Shown here piece after piece: positions 35,017 to 43,484 of a DNA stretch of 64,000 nt. The DNA lies in contig NZ_CP082161.1 in the NCBI RefSeq assembly GCF_023101665.1, positions 4,650,001-4,714,000 on the forward strand, read 5' to 3'. How positions within the stretch are numbered: position 1 is the stretch's first letter; each line of letters begins with the position of its first letter. The notes beneath the pieces are model-generated. The model did no database searches, was not told the origin of the DNA, and saw only the letters and a program-made list of their open reading frames with translations. The position numbers and the translations under genes are program-made. Origin of the DNA: Bradyrhizobium sp. 195 (GTDB taxonomy: Bacteria > Pseudomonadota > Alphaproteobacteria > Rhizobiales > Xanthobacteraceae).

Positions 35017-35163
35017 GCTTGTCCACACGCGCGCACCCCTGATGACGCCACGCGGTTCATCCGAGACGGACCGGAAGATCGGCCCAATTGCACCGGCGCC
35101 ATTTGGACTCCGTTCACCGATCGCCGCTAAATCAGGACGGATCCTTCGCGCCGAACAGCAGAC

Positions 35164-35466
35164 ATGGCCGACCTCAACGCCGTCCTTACCAGGCTCAACG
35201 ACCGCCTGCTCCGCCTCGAGGGCGAGCTGTTCGTGCTGCGCTCGCTGGCGCGCGCCACGCTGACGGCGGGCGACGACCATGCAGCGCGCATGCGCAAGCT
35301 GGTCGAAGCCGCAAAGATCGCGCTCGACGACGAGGCCAAGCGCCCGCTGGACAAGCCGACACGCAAATATGTCGATGCAGCCACCGCGCTGGTGGAGGAA
35401 TTGCTGGTCGAGCCGACCCCGGCGCGGCCGCTGTTCACGGTGATCGACGGCGGCCGGCGCGACTGA
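35164..35466 (+). CDS. Helical hypothetical protein, 100 residues
   Basis: Begins MADLNAVLTRLNDRLLRLEG, followed by LFVLRSLARATLTAGDDHAA and a C-terminal LVEELLVEPTPARPLFTVID. Heptad-like hydrophobic spacing in the first 35 residues suggests a coiled coil. There is no signal peptide or membrane segment. It is flanked by short genes with no clear link. Codon use and length favour a real gene; the family is not recognised. Confidence 0.6.
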   Translation: MADLNAVLTRLNDRLLRLEGELFVLRSLARATLTAGDDHAARMRKLVEAAKIALDDEAKRPLDKPTRKYVDAATALVEELLVEPTPARPLFTVIDGGRRD

Positions 35467-35493
35467 GCGCGCCCGCCTCAGCACGGCGATGGG

Positions 35494-35805
35494 TTATCGG
35501 CCGTACATGCCGGGAGCGCGTGCGCCGTTCGGATAGCACCGCCCCTGCGAATAGTTGTAATCGTAACCGTGCGGGCACAGGCCGCCGCGTCGTCCGTATT
35601 CGCCCGGCCCGGGATCCCGCGTATACATGCCCGGCGCATGATAGTCGTTGGGATAGCAGCGGCCGTTCGAGTGGTTGTAATCATAGCCGTGCGGACATTG
35701 TCCGCCCGGGCCACCCCTGAACTGAACTTGCTCCACCATAGGCTCCGGCGATGCCGCAGGCACGGTTGCAAAGGCAAGCAGGCCAGCCAGCGCAAGCTCG
35801 ATCAT
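35494..35805 (-). CDS. Exported protein with tandem Cys-Tyr repeats
   Basis: After a signal peptide (LALAGLLAFATVPAASP) the mature 80 residues consist largely of two copies of one unit: CPHGYDYNHSNGRCYPN and CPHGYDYNYSQGRCYPN, each followed by a Pro/Gly/Tyr-rich spacer ending in APGMY. Each unit has one Cys pair, probably a disulfide-closed loop. The protein is Gly/Tyr/Pro-rich, of the kind seen at bacterial surfaces. No family or function is recognised. Confidence 0.7.
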   Translation of the reverse strand: MIELALAGLLAFATVPAASPEPMVEQVQFRGGPGGQCPHGYDYNHSNGRCYPNDYHAPGMYTRDPGPGEYGRRGGLCPHGYDYNYSQGRCYPNGARAPGMYGR

Positions 35806-35967
35806 GACGTCTCCTCCAATTCACGGGGACAAGCCTAGCAGGATTCGTGTCCCACGAAACAACCTGAGGATTGAGCCATGGTCGGCCTGAACCACGCATG
35901 AACCGGTCTCGAACTGCGACGATGCGCCGTCCCCCCATCCACGCAAGAGCCGGCGTCGCAGCCCGCC

Positions 35968-36186
35968 CTAGATCACCGTGGAATTCTCCGCCTTGAGCCG
36001 GCTGAGGCCTGCCTCGATGATCGCGATCTCCTCGTCGATCTGGCCGATCGGCAGGCTGAAATCATAGCCGGACTTGCTCTTCAGATCGACCGCGAGCCGC
36101 TGCCTGTGCATCATCAGCTCGTCGAGCCCGCGGCGGTTCTTCAGCCGCACGTAGCTGTCGACGATCTGCTCAATGGCGCTCGGCAT
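35968..36186 (-). CDS. Small conserved helical protein, 72 residues
   Basis: MPSAIEQIVDSYVRLKNRRG, then LDELMMHRQRLAVDLKSKSG and IGQIDEEIAIIEAGLSRLKA: two long charged helices separated by a GYD turn. The ATG at 36186 was preferred to a longer open frame, whose upstream 158 residues look non-coding and lack homology-like features. I recall similar small proteins in Bradyrhizobium. No function is known. Confidence 0.6.
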   Translation of the reverse strand: MPSAIEQIVDSYVRLKNRRGLDELMMHRQRLAVDLKSKSGYDFSLPIGQIDEEIAIIEAGLSRLKAENSTVI

Positions 36187-36509
36187 GAAATCTGTCCCGG
36201 CGAAAAGGCCCGCGCGGCGCACCCACGCCCGCGGGACATTTCGGTGTCGCGGTACGCAATACAAATCCGCGACGGATTCGTCGATACGCCAGGCTGGTTG
36301 AGATCGCGTTACCATTCGATGATTTCGTGGTGCGCGCATGAAAAGGCCGCTGACGATTGCGCCAGCGGCCAAAGCCGGGTTCAAAAACGGATGCGGGTTG
36401 AAATGTCGCCAGCCCCGGTGGCTCACTCTTATCAGCCGACCAAGGTTATCTCTGTTTAAAATGAAACACAGGAACCGGCTTTTCGTCCGACCGTGGCGGC
36501 GCGGCAACG
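36187..36509. other. Gap with a minus-strand terminator
   Basis: Other than the hairpin at 36345-36370, I see no gene or repeat here. The reading frames that cross this stretch have atypical composition. Confidence 0.5.
36345..36370 (-). terminator. Intrinsic terminator for the 36510-36794 gene
   Basis: Stem GGCCGCTG/CAGCGGCC with a ten-base loop, followed on the minus strand by four T. It lies about 140 bases downstream of the stop codon of the exported protein gene on that strand. Confidence 0.6.
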
Positions 36510-36794
36510 CTAGTCGGTGACGCAGAAGTAAGTGCGCGGCCATCTGCGATAGGCGCTGTAACGGTAATGCGGCCGGTAAGCATAACCGCGATAGAGCGCC
36601 GGCGGCTCCTCGCCGTAATAGGCGCGGTGATAGAAATTGGTCACCGGCCCTCGGGCGCAACGATAGCTATCCCAGGTCGGCCCCACGAACGGCGCGATCC
36701 CGGTTTCGGGCGGCACGGCCGGGTACGGTCCGCCCGCATGGGCTGGAACGGCCGCAAGCAGTGCCGCGAGAAGGAAAAACCAGGCGCTTCGCAT
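36510..36794 (-). CDS. Small exported Tyr/Arg-rich protein
   Basis: A 94-residue protein: signal peptide MRSAWFFLLAALLAAVPAHA, then a mature part rich in Tyr, Arg and Pro (YGEEPPALYRGYAYRPHYRY) with two Cys (DSYRCARG and TYFCVTD) near its ends. GGGAG lies seven bases before the ATG at 36794, and a longer frame adds 25 residues ahead of the signal peptide. It is probably periplasmic or outer-membrane associated. The function is unknown. Confidence 0.65.
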   Translation of the reverse strand: MRSAWFFLLAALLAAVPAHAGGPYPAVPPETGIAPFVGPTWDSYRCARGPVTNFYHRAYYGEEPPALYRGYAYRPHYRYSAYRRWPRTYFCVTD

Positions 36795-36986
36795 GCGCTC
36801 GCTCCCGAACCGGTGCAATGCCCGCCATGGAAGCACCGGAACGGCCGGCAGCGCAATCAGGACGTTCATCGCAGCCAGCGCCTCCGCGCACTGTTGATAA
36901 CCCGCGCAAACGCTGCGCGGGTGGTGACAGGGCGTCGGGACGTGTTATCGGGGGATGACGCAGTTGCGAGACCGGATCTGACACCC

Positions 36987-37574
36987 ATGCGCATTACCCT
37001 CGTCGGCTCCCGCCATTTCGGCGTGACCACCCTGAACATGCTCCGGGAGCACAGCGTCTCGATCGTCCGGGTCGTAGTGGCCGATGCCGAGGATCGCCTC
37101 GCTGCAACCGCCGCGGCGGCCGGCATCGAGGTCGTGGTCCAGGCCAATCCGAAGCTGGTGGTGGCCGCCGAGATCGCCCCCGATACCGATCTGATCATCA
37201 CGGCGCACAGCCACGCCCGGATCGGCAAGGACGCGCTCGCCGCCGCCAAGCTCGGCGGCATCGGCTATCACCCCTCGCTGCTGCCGCGCCATCGCGGCAA
37301 GGCCGCCGTGGAATGGACCATCAAGGAAGGCGACCCGATCGCCGGCGGCACGATCTATCACCTCGCCGACCGCATGGACGCCGGCGCCATCGCCGCCCAG
37401 GACTGGTGCTTCGTCAAGAAGGGCGAGACGGCGCGGGACCTCTGGGAGCGCGCGCTGGCACCCCTCGGCCTCAAATTGCTGGCCGACGTGATCGACTACG
37501 CCAAGGTCCACAAGGCGCTGCCCGCCAAGACTCAGGACGAGCAGTTCGCGACCTCCGCGCCAAGCCTGTCCTAG
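36987..37574 (+). CDS. Formyltransferase-family protein
   Basis: A 195-residue protein with the catalytic fold of methionyl-tRNA formyltransferase and GAR transformylase. The signature GYHPSLLPRHRGKAAVEWTI carries the His and the SLLPxxRG loop, followed by GGTIYHLADRMDAGAIAAQ. It lacks the C-terminal tRNA-binding domain of Fmt and is shorter than PurN. The target could be an amino sugar, a nucleotide sugar or an amine. It starts at ATG 36987; the upstream part of the frame is non-coding. Monocistronic, followed by a hairpin terminator at 37658. Confidence 0.85.
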   Translation: MRITLVGSRHFGVTTLNMLREHSVSIVRVVVADAEDRLAATAAAAGIEVVVQANPKLVVAAEIAPDTDLIITAHSHARIGKDALAAAKLGGIGYHPSLLPRHRGKAAVEWTIKEGDPIAGGTIYHLADRMDAGAIAAQDWCFVKKGETARDLWERALAPLGLKLLADVIDYAKVHKALPAKTQDEQFATSAPSLS

Positions 37575-37657
37575 GGGCGCCTCTCTGACGTTTATCCTTA
37601 ACGTGAAGCTGCACTGATTCTGCTTCGGAAATCGCCGCCAAAAACCGGAATAAACCA

Positions 37658-37680
37658 TTGTTCCCACAGGAACAATTTTC
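37658..37680 (+). terminator. Probable intrinsic terminator
   Basis: TTGTTCC-CACA-GGAACAA hairpin followed by TTTTC, about 85 bases after the formyltransferase gene. Confidence 0.5.
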
Positions 37681-37760
37681 GATTTGGCATCGCAACAAAT
37701 TTCCGTCACATTTGGTCCAGATAAACGACAGCATATCAGACAGATTCAAGGACGGAATTT

Positions 37761-38111
37761 ATGCGTTTTGCTCGCATCGCGGTGTTCTGTGCCGCTTCAG
37801 TTTTCACCGGCACCCTCGCCGCCTCCGCCTTTGCCCAGACCCCCTATGACGGCAACTGGCAGGTCACGATCGTGACCAAGAGCGGCTCCTGCGAACCCAC
37901 CGCGAGCTCCATGCTGACGGTTGCCGACGGCAAGATCACCGCGCCTGGCGCTAACGTTTCCGGCACCATCGGTAGCGGGGGACTTGTGAAAGTTTCGATC
38001 AATGGTGCATATGCTAACGGTCAACTCAGCGGCAACGCCGGATCGGGGAAGTGGAATGGAGCATCTGCAGGCATACCGTGCAGCGGGCGGTGGGAGGCAT
38101 CGCGCCAATAA
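37761..38111 (+). CDS. Exported protein, 116 residues
   Basis: Signal peptide MRFARIAVFCAASVFTGTLA followed by ASAFAQ, then a small beta-rich mature domain: YDGNWQVTIVTKSGSCEPTA, LTVADGKITAPGANVSGTIG and GIPCSGRWEASRQ. Two Cys are placed to form a disulfide. The repeated GNW, SGxIG and SGxW turns resemble other Bradyrhizobium periplasmic proteins of unknown role. It overlaps the next gene, which has a similar repeat style. Confidence 0.75.
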   Translation: MRFARIAVFCAASVFTGTLAASAFAQTPYDGNWQVTIVTKSGSCEPTASSMLTVADGKITAPGANVSGTIGSGGLVKVSINGAYANGQLSGNAGSGKWNGASAGIPCSGRWEASRQ

Positions 38112-38601
38112 AGCATTTGAGGCTCGCGCCCGGAACCGGCGGCTGCTGATCGCGGCCGCCGTTTTGTTTGGGGCAGGGATCGCCAACACTGACAGCATGG
38201 CCCAGTCCGGCCCGTTCGCCGCGCTGGCGGGCAGCTGGAGCGGCGGTGGCACCGTCATGCTGGACGACGGCTCGACCGAGCGGATCCGCTGCCGGGCCAA
38301 ATACGCTCCGATCGGGCCGACCATGGAGATGTCGCTGACCTGCGCCAGCGACGCCTACAAGTTCAACCTCGGCGCTAACGTGAAGTCTGAAGGTGGCGCC
38401 ATCGCCGGCAGCTGGTCCGAGGCCAGCCGCAATATCTCCGGTTCGCTCCAGGGCCGCGGCGCCGGCGGGAATTACGAGCTGGTTGCTTCCACCGCCGGCT
38501 TCAATGCCAACATCTCGCTGAAGACGAGCGGCAACAAGCAGAGCGTCTCGATACGCGCGGACAGCCAGTTCCGCGGCGCCAACGTCTCGCTTTCGAAATA
38601 A
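38056..38601 (+). CDS. Exported protein, 181 residues, overlapping the previous gene
   Basis: Contains a membrane-targeting segment (RRLLIAAAVLFGAGIANTDS) after a basic N-terminal stretch, then a beta-rich mature domain: GPFAALAGSWSGGGTVMLDD, IRCRAKYAPIGPTMEMSLTC, GAIAGSWSEASRNISGSLQG and ending RADSQFRGANVSLSK. The ATG at 38056 (GGGGAAG seven bases upstream) lies inside the preceding gene, giving a 56-base overlap in another frame, so the two are probably coupled. The fold recalls the 37761 gene product. The function is unknown. Confidence 0.7.
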   Translation: MEHLQAYRAAGGGRHRANKAFEARARNRRLLIAAAVLFGAGIANTDSMAQSGPFAALAGSWSGGGTVMLDDGSTERIRCRAKYAPIGPTMEMSLTCASDAYKFNLGANVKSEGGAIAGSWSEASRNISGSLQGRGAGGNYELVASTAGFNANISLKTSGNKQSVSIRADSQFRGANVSLSK

Positions 38602-38622
38602 GATCTCAGCACGCGGCACGAC

Positions 38623-38656
38623 AATCGACCCAGCGCCCCCGCCGGGTCGATTTTTT
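38623..38656 (+). terminator. Intrinsic terminator
   Basis: Stem AATCGACCC/GGGTCGATT, then a run of T, ending the exported-protein pair. The convergent RidA gene stops right beside it. Confidence 0.85.
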
Positions 38657-39053
38657 ATGCGCCCGGCACGAAAGCCGTGACCTCGATCTCGACCTTGGCC
38701 CGCTCGTCCACAAGGCCACCGATGTAGAGCAGCGTCGATGGCGGGAAGTTGCGCCAGAGCGTTTCCTTCCAGGCGGCACCGATGCCGGCGCCTGCACCCT
38801 CATATTCGCTGCGGCTCGTCAGGTACCAGGTCAGGCGGACGATGTGCTCGGGGCCGGCGCCGGCCTCGCCCAGGAGCTTGATGATCCGCTTCAGCGCGGT
38901 CGCAACCTGCGCCGCCATGTCGGGTGCGTAATTGCCGGTCTCGTCGCCACCGGTCTGGCCGGCCAGAACCACCCAGCGCCCCGGCCCCTCGACCACGACG
39001 CCATGGGAAAAGCCGCGAGGTTTCTTCCATTCGGCCGGCTGCAAGATGTGCAT
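38655..39053 (-). CDS. RidA/YjgF family protein
   Basis: A 132-residue protein of the Rid family. Canonical RidA hydrolyses reactive enamine/imine intermediates from PLP enzymes. Seen here: WVVLAGQTGGDETGNYAPDM, ATALKRIIKLLGEAGAGPEH, LTWYLTSRSEY and VEIEVTAFVPGA. The Arg expected near residue 105 of canonical RidA is not found in its usual setting: the sequence is NFPPSTLLYIGGL, with Ser before Thr. It thus belongs to one of the Rid1-7 branches where deaminase activity is unproven. It is divergent from the DMT transporter gene. Confidence 0.85.
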   Translation of the reverse strand: MHILQPAEWKKPRGFSHGVVVEGPGRWVVLAGQTGGDETGNYAPDMAAQVATALKRIIKLLGEAGAGPEHIVRLTWYLTSRSEYEGAGAGIGAAWKETLWRNFPPSTLLYIGGLVDERAKVEIEVTAFVPGA

Positions 39054-39202
39054 GAGCGGAGTTCTCCCGATTTTCTCGTTGTTCGATGATGCCTAGCACG
39101 ACACGCTGCATCGCTGCATCCACAGATTGACCGTTGCAAACGACGGCGATGTCGCCGATACCGGCCGTCCTCTCAGGCTTCCATCCTCCAGCATTGCCCC
39201 CA

Positions 39203-40078
39203 ATGAGCGCGACACCGTCCAAAACGATGGCTGCATTGTGGATGGCGGGCTGGCTGTCGCTGATGCTGGTCATGGCAGTTGCCGGGCGCGAGACCACGCG
39301 CGAGCTGAACGTTTTCCAGATCATGGAAGTACGCTCCATCATCGGGTTCACGCTGCTCCTGCCGATAATCTACCACGCCGGCGGCTTCAAGGCAGTCGCG
39401 ACCAAACGCCTGCCCCAGCACCTCGCGCGCAACGGGGTCCATTATTTCGCACAGCTCGGCTGGTTCTACGCATTGACTCTGATCGGGATCGGGCAAGTCG
39501 TCGCGATCGAATTCACCATGCCGATCTGGACCGCCGTGCTGGCCGCAACGTTCCTGTCCGAACGCATGACGGTCTGGAAGGTCGCCGCCATCGTGCTCGG
39601 CATCGTCGGCGTCGTCATGATCGTGCGGCCCGCCACCGGCGAGATCAATCCGGGCCAGCTGATCGCGCTCGGGGCCGCGATCGGCTTCAGCATTTCCATG
39701 ATTCTGGCGAAGTCGCTGACGCGGACCGAGAGCGCATTGTCGATCCTGTTCTGGATGATCGTGGTCCAGGCCGTCGTGGGCCTGCTGCCGACGCTCGCTG
39801 TGTGGATCTGGCCGTCGCCTCGTTTATGGGGGTGGCTGTTCGTCATCGGCGTCTGCGGCACTTTCTCGCACTACTGCCTCGCCAGCGCGCTCCGCTACGC
39901 CGATGCGACGATCGTGGTTCCCATGGACTTCCTGCGGGTTCCACTGACTGCGACGGCCGGCTGGCTGCTGTATTCCGAGCGACTCGATAGCTGGACCGTG
40001 CTCGGCGCGGCGCTGATCCTGTGCGGCAACCTCCTGAATTTGAAGCCGGCACCAGCCGTTCCCGCCCGCGCGCAGTGA
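39203..40078 (+). CDS. DMT (EamA) family transporter
   Basis: A 291-residue inner-membrane protein with ten hydrophobic segments in two EamA repeats: MAALWMAGWLSLMLVMAVAG to IGQVVAIEFTMPIWTAVLAA, then LIALGAAIGFSISMILAKSL to VLGAALILCGNLLN. The internal symmetric motifs EFTMPIWTAVLA and VVPMDFLRVPLTA are typical of drug/metabolite exporters of the RhaT/YdcZ type. The substrate is unknown. ATG at 39203 was chosen because upstream residues are Pro-rich and outside the first helix. Confidence 0.9.
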   Translation: MSATPSKTMAALWMAGWLSLMLVMAVAGRETTRELNVFQIMEVRSIIGFTLLLPIIYHAGGFKAVATKRLPQHLARNGVHYFAQLGWFYALTLIGIGQVVAIEFTMPIWTAVLAATFLSERMTVWKVAAIVLGIVGVVMIVRPATGEINPGQLIALGAAIGFSISMILAKSLTRTESALSILFWMIVVQAVVGLLPTLAVWIWPSPRLWGWLFVIGVCGTFSHYCLASALRYADATIVVPMDFLRVPLTATAGWLLYSERLDSWTVLGAALILCGNLLNLKPAPAVPARAQ

Positions 40079-40116
40079 ACCTCACGCCGCCTCGCGCGAC
40101 AAAACAAAGTGGCCGT

Positions 40117-40130
40117 GTGATTTGGATCAC
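40117..40130. promoter_or_regulatory. CRP/FNR-type palindrome
   Basis: GTGAT-TTGG-ATCAC, a perfect dyad of the kind bound by CRP/FNR-superfamily regulators, between the DMT gene and the caspase-like gene and 150 bases upstream of the latter. Which regulator binds is not known. Confidence 0.4.
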
Positions 40131-40282
40131 GTTGGAGCGCATTTCCATCGTGCACATTCGGCCACACAGCAGCGGTTTGGACGCGACCTACTAGCCGTTT
40201 TGGTGGCACGAAGTCGGGCACTTCGTGTAGGTTCGTTGCCAATTCGTTGCTGCCTGCAATTCGATTCTGTTGGGGATCTCAG

Positions 40283-41707
40283 ATGCGCTATCTCACCCTC
40301 CTCGCTTCGCTGATGTGCATGGCCCTGTCGGTCAGTGCCGCGAAGGCCGACCGCCGCGTCGCCTTCGTTGTCGGCAACGGCAACTACAAGAACGTCGCCC
40401 AATTGCCGAACCCGCCGATCGACGCCAAGGCGATGGCGTCCACGCTGCGCAATGTCGGGTTCGAAGTGATCGAAGGATCCAATCTCAGCCGCGACCAGAT
40501 GACGGAGAAGCTGCTCGACTTCGGCCGCAAGGCGCAGGGCTCCGACATCGCGCTATTTTATTATGCCGGCCATGGCATCGCCGTCAGTGGCACCAACTAC
40601 CTGCTGCCCGTCGACGCCGACATCAAGTCGGAGATGGACGTCAAGCTGGGTGCCGCCATCAACATCGACCTGACGCTCGAGCAGACCATGGGCGATGCCA
40701 AGGTCAAGCTCGTCTTCCTCGATGCCTGCCGCGACAATCCGTTCGCCGCCAAGATCAAGTCGAACGCCGCGACACGCAGCGTCAACGTGCAGAGCGGTCT
40801 TGCCGAGATGAAGTCCGGTGAAGGCACCCTCATAGCGTTCGCCACCGGCCCCGGCCAGACCGCGCTTGACGGTCAGGAGGGCAACAACAGCCCGTTCACG
40901 CGTGCGCTGATCGACAACATCACCAAGCCCGGCATCGAGATCCAGCAGGCGATGACGTCGGTACGCGCCCAGGTCAATGAAGAGACCCGCAAGGGTCAGC
41001 TGCCCTGGGGCCACACCAACCTGACCGGCTCCGTCTATCTCAACCAGGCCCCGACGACGCAGGTCGCCAATGCAGCACCGACCGCTTCTGGCATGGTGCC
41101 GACTGCGACCGGCTCCGACGGTGTCGAGCTCGAATATTGGCGCTCGGTAAAGGAGTCCAACAAGCCGGAAGAGCTCAACGCCTACCTCTCCGCCTATCCG
41201 AACGGTCAGTTCAAGGCGCTGGCCCTGGCGCGCCTCGCGGCGATCAAGAGCGGCCCCTCGACCGCGACCCGCGCTCTCAACGCCGGCGTCGATCCCGCAA
41301 CCTTCACCGATGAGGCGACTCAGGTCACCGAGGATCAGATCGGCCTCGACAAGGGCAAGCGCCGCGACGTGCAGCGTCGGCTCACGGCGCTCGGCTTCGA
41401 CACCCAGCAGACCGGCGCATTCAACGACGAGACGCGATCGGTGCTCAAGCGCTGGCAGACGGCGCGCGGTTATCCCTCGTCAGGCTATCTCAACAAGCAC
41501 CAGCACAAGGCCCTGCTCTCGGAGATCGTGGCTGCCCCGGCGACCGCGAGCGATACCAGCCAGAAGGCAGCCCGGCGCGCCGCGAGCGCCCCTGCTCAAG
41601 GCAGCGCGCCGGCTCCCCAACAACGGAGCAACCCCGGTGATGCCGCCGGTGCGGCCTTTGTCGGCGGTGTCGTCGGCGGCATGATGGGCGGCATGTTCCG
41701 CCGCTGA
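40283..41707 (+). CDS. Exported caspase-like protease with peptidoglycan-binding-like region
   Basis: A 474-residue protein: signal peptide (LTLLASLMCMALSVSAAKA), a peptidase C14 caspase-fold domain with the catalytic His97 in FYYAGHGIAVSG and Cys149 in VFLDACRDNPF, a variable linker, a region near 355-415 (DVQRRLTALGFDTQQTGAFN) resembling peptidoglycan-binding domain type 1, and a Gly-zipper C-terminus (GGVVGGMMGGMFRR). The dyad is intact, so proteolysis is likely in the periplasm. GGGGA lies eight bases before the ATG. Monocistronic with its own terminator. Its target is unknown. Confidence 0.92.
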   Translation: MRYLTLLASLMCMALSVSAAKADRRVAFVVGNGNYKNVAQLPNPPIDAKAMASTLRNVGFEVIEGSNLSRDQMTEKLLDFGRKAQGSDIALFYYAGHGIAVSGTNYLLPVDADIKSEMDVKLGAAINIDLTLEQTMGDAKVKLVFLDACRDNPFAAKIKSNAATRSVNVQSGLAEMKSGEGTLIAFATGPGQTALDGQEGNNSPFTRALIDNITKPGIEIQQAMTSVRAQVNEETRKGQLPWGHTNLTGSVYLNQAPTTQVANAAPTASGMVPTATGSDGVELEYWRSVKESNKPEELNAYLSAYPNGQFKALALARLAAIKSGPSTATRALNAGVDPATFTDEATQVTEDQIGLDKGKRRDVQRRLTALGFDTQQTGAFNDETRSVLKRWQTARGYPSSGYLNKHQHKALLSEIVAAPATASDTSQKAARRAASAPAQGSAPAPQQRSNPGDAAGAAFVGGVVGGMMGGMFRR

Positions 41708-41730
41708 GACGAAGCGAGATTGAAAGCACA

Positions 41731-41756
41731 AAAGCCCGGCTCGCGCCGGGCTTTTT
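41731..41756 (+). terminator. Intrinsic terminator of the caspase-like gene
   Basis: AAAGCCCGGC-tcgc-GCCGGGCTTTTT, a textbook hairpin with a T run, starting 24 bases after the stop codon. Confidence 0.93.
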
Positions 41757-41785
41757 CTTTGGTACGACGGTGTTGTCACGTACTC

Positions 41786-41872
41786 CGTCATTGCGAGCGC
41801 AGCGAAGCAATCCAGAATCCCTCCGTGGCGGAACTCTGGATTGCTTCGTCGCAAGAGCTCCTCGCAATGACG
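41786..41872. repeat. Palindromic repeat, TCATTGCGAGCG family, copy 2
   Basis: CGTCATTGCGAGCG at the left and CTCGCAATGACG at the right, with AGCGAAGCAATCCAGA and CTGGATTGCTTCG arms. Same family as 9076-9155; fills the gap between convergent genes. Confidence 0.9.
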
Positions 41873-41930
41873 CGGATAAAGACGAATGTCTTAGCGTCCA
41901 GCCGAACGCTCGGACGCATTCGACCAAGGC

Positions 41931-42173
41931 CTACTTCCCCGCGGCCTTTCGCAAGGCCTCGTTGATGCGGTCCTGCCAGCCCGGTCCGCCGGACTGGAAG
42001 AACTCCAGCACGTCCTGGTCGAGGCGCAGCGTGACCTGCTCCTTGACGCCGGGAACGGTGTTTTGCTTGGGCGGCGCCGCGGCGACCTTGGCCGTCACCT
42101 TCTTGAACGCTGCCTCCGCCTCGGTCCGGGCATCGCCAAGCGTGCGCGGCCGCCTCGGTGGTTGGTCCGCCAT
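41931..42173 (-). CDS. BrnA-type antitoxin, without a toxin partner
   Basis: An 80-residue protein. The C-terminal half, VTLRLDQDVLEFFQSGGPGW followed by QDRINEALRKAAGK, is the ribbon-helix-helix-like core of BrnA antitoxins (PF14384). The N-terminal half is basic and disordered. In BrnT/BrnA systems the toxin gene lies directly upstream; here the upstream neighbour is cysK, four bases before this start, and no BrnT-like frame is visible. It is therefore a solitary antitoxin-type regulator, probably co-transcribed with cysK. Confidence 0.85.
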   Translation of the reverse strand: MADQPPRRPRTLGDARTEAEAAFKKVTAKVAAAPPKQNTVPGVKEQVTLRLDQDVLEFFQSGGPGWQDRINEALRKAAGK

Positions 42174-42176
42174 GTC

Positions 42177-43154
<978 letters not shown>

Positions 43155-43484
43155 GATGAACTCCCTGTGGCGACAATGCTTCTGTCGACCGTTGCGCAGT
43201 TACAGACAGCTTGCGGCGACGCGCAAGCACAATGCGGGGCGGCCCGGAATTCTGCTGCATAGCAAAATTGTGTCGGCAGGCCGGCTGTCTGGGCGCCGGC
43301 GGGAGGCCCAAGCCCCGCCCCCGAGCCGATTTCGTTGTCAATCCGTTCACGATTGCCGTGTTGAACTGCCGGACCGGCGTGCAGCCTTCCGATCATCGCT
43401 TGTGCCCTAGCCAAATGCCGTCCGGGCAGGCGACGTCCGTTGCGATCGGCCGATCACGGGCGGCGGGAGCGCAGAGAAGGCCTG
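43155..43484. other. Divergent intergenic region
   Basis: Holds the promoters of cysK (minus) and of the acyltransferase gene (plus). I find no gene, repeat or clear operator. Confidence 0.5.
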
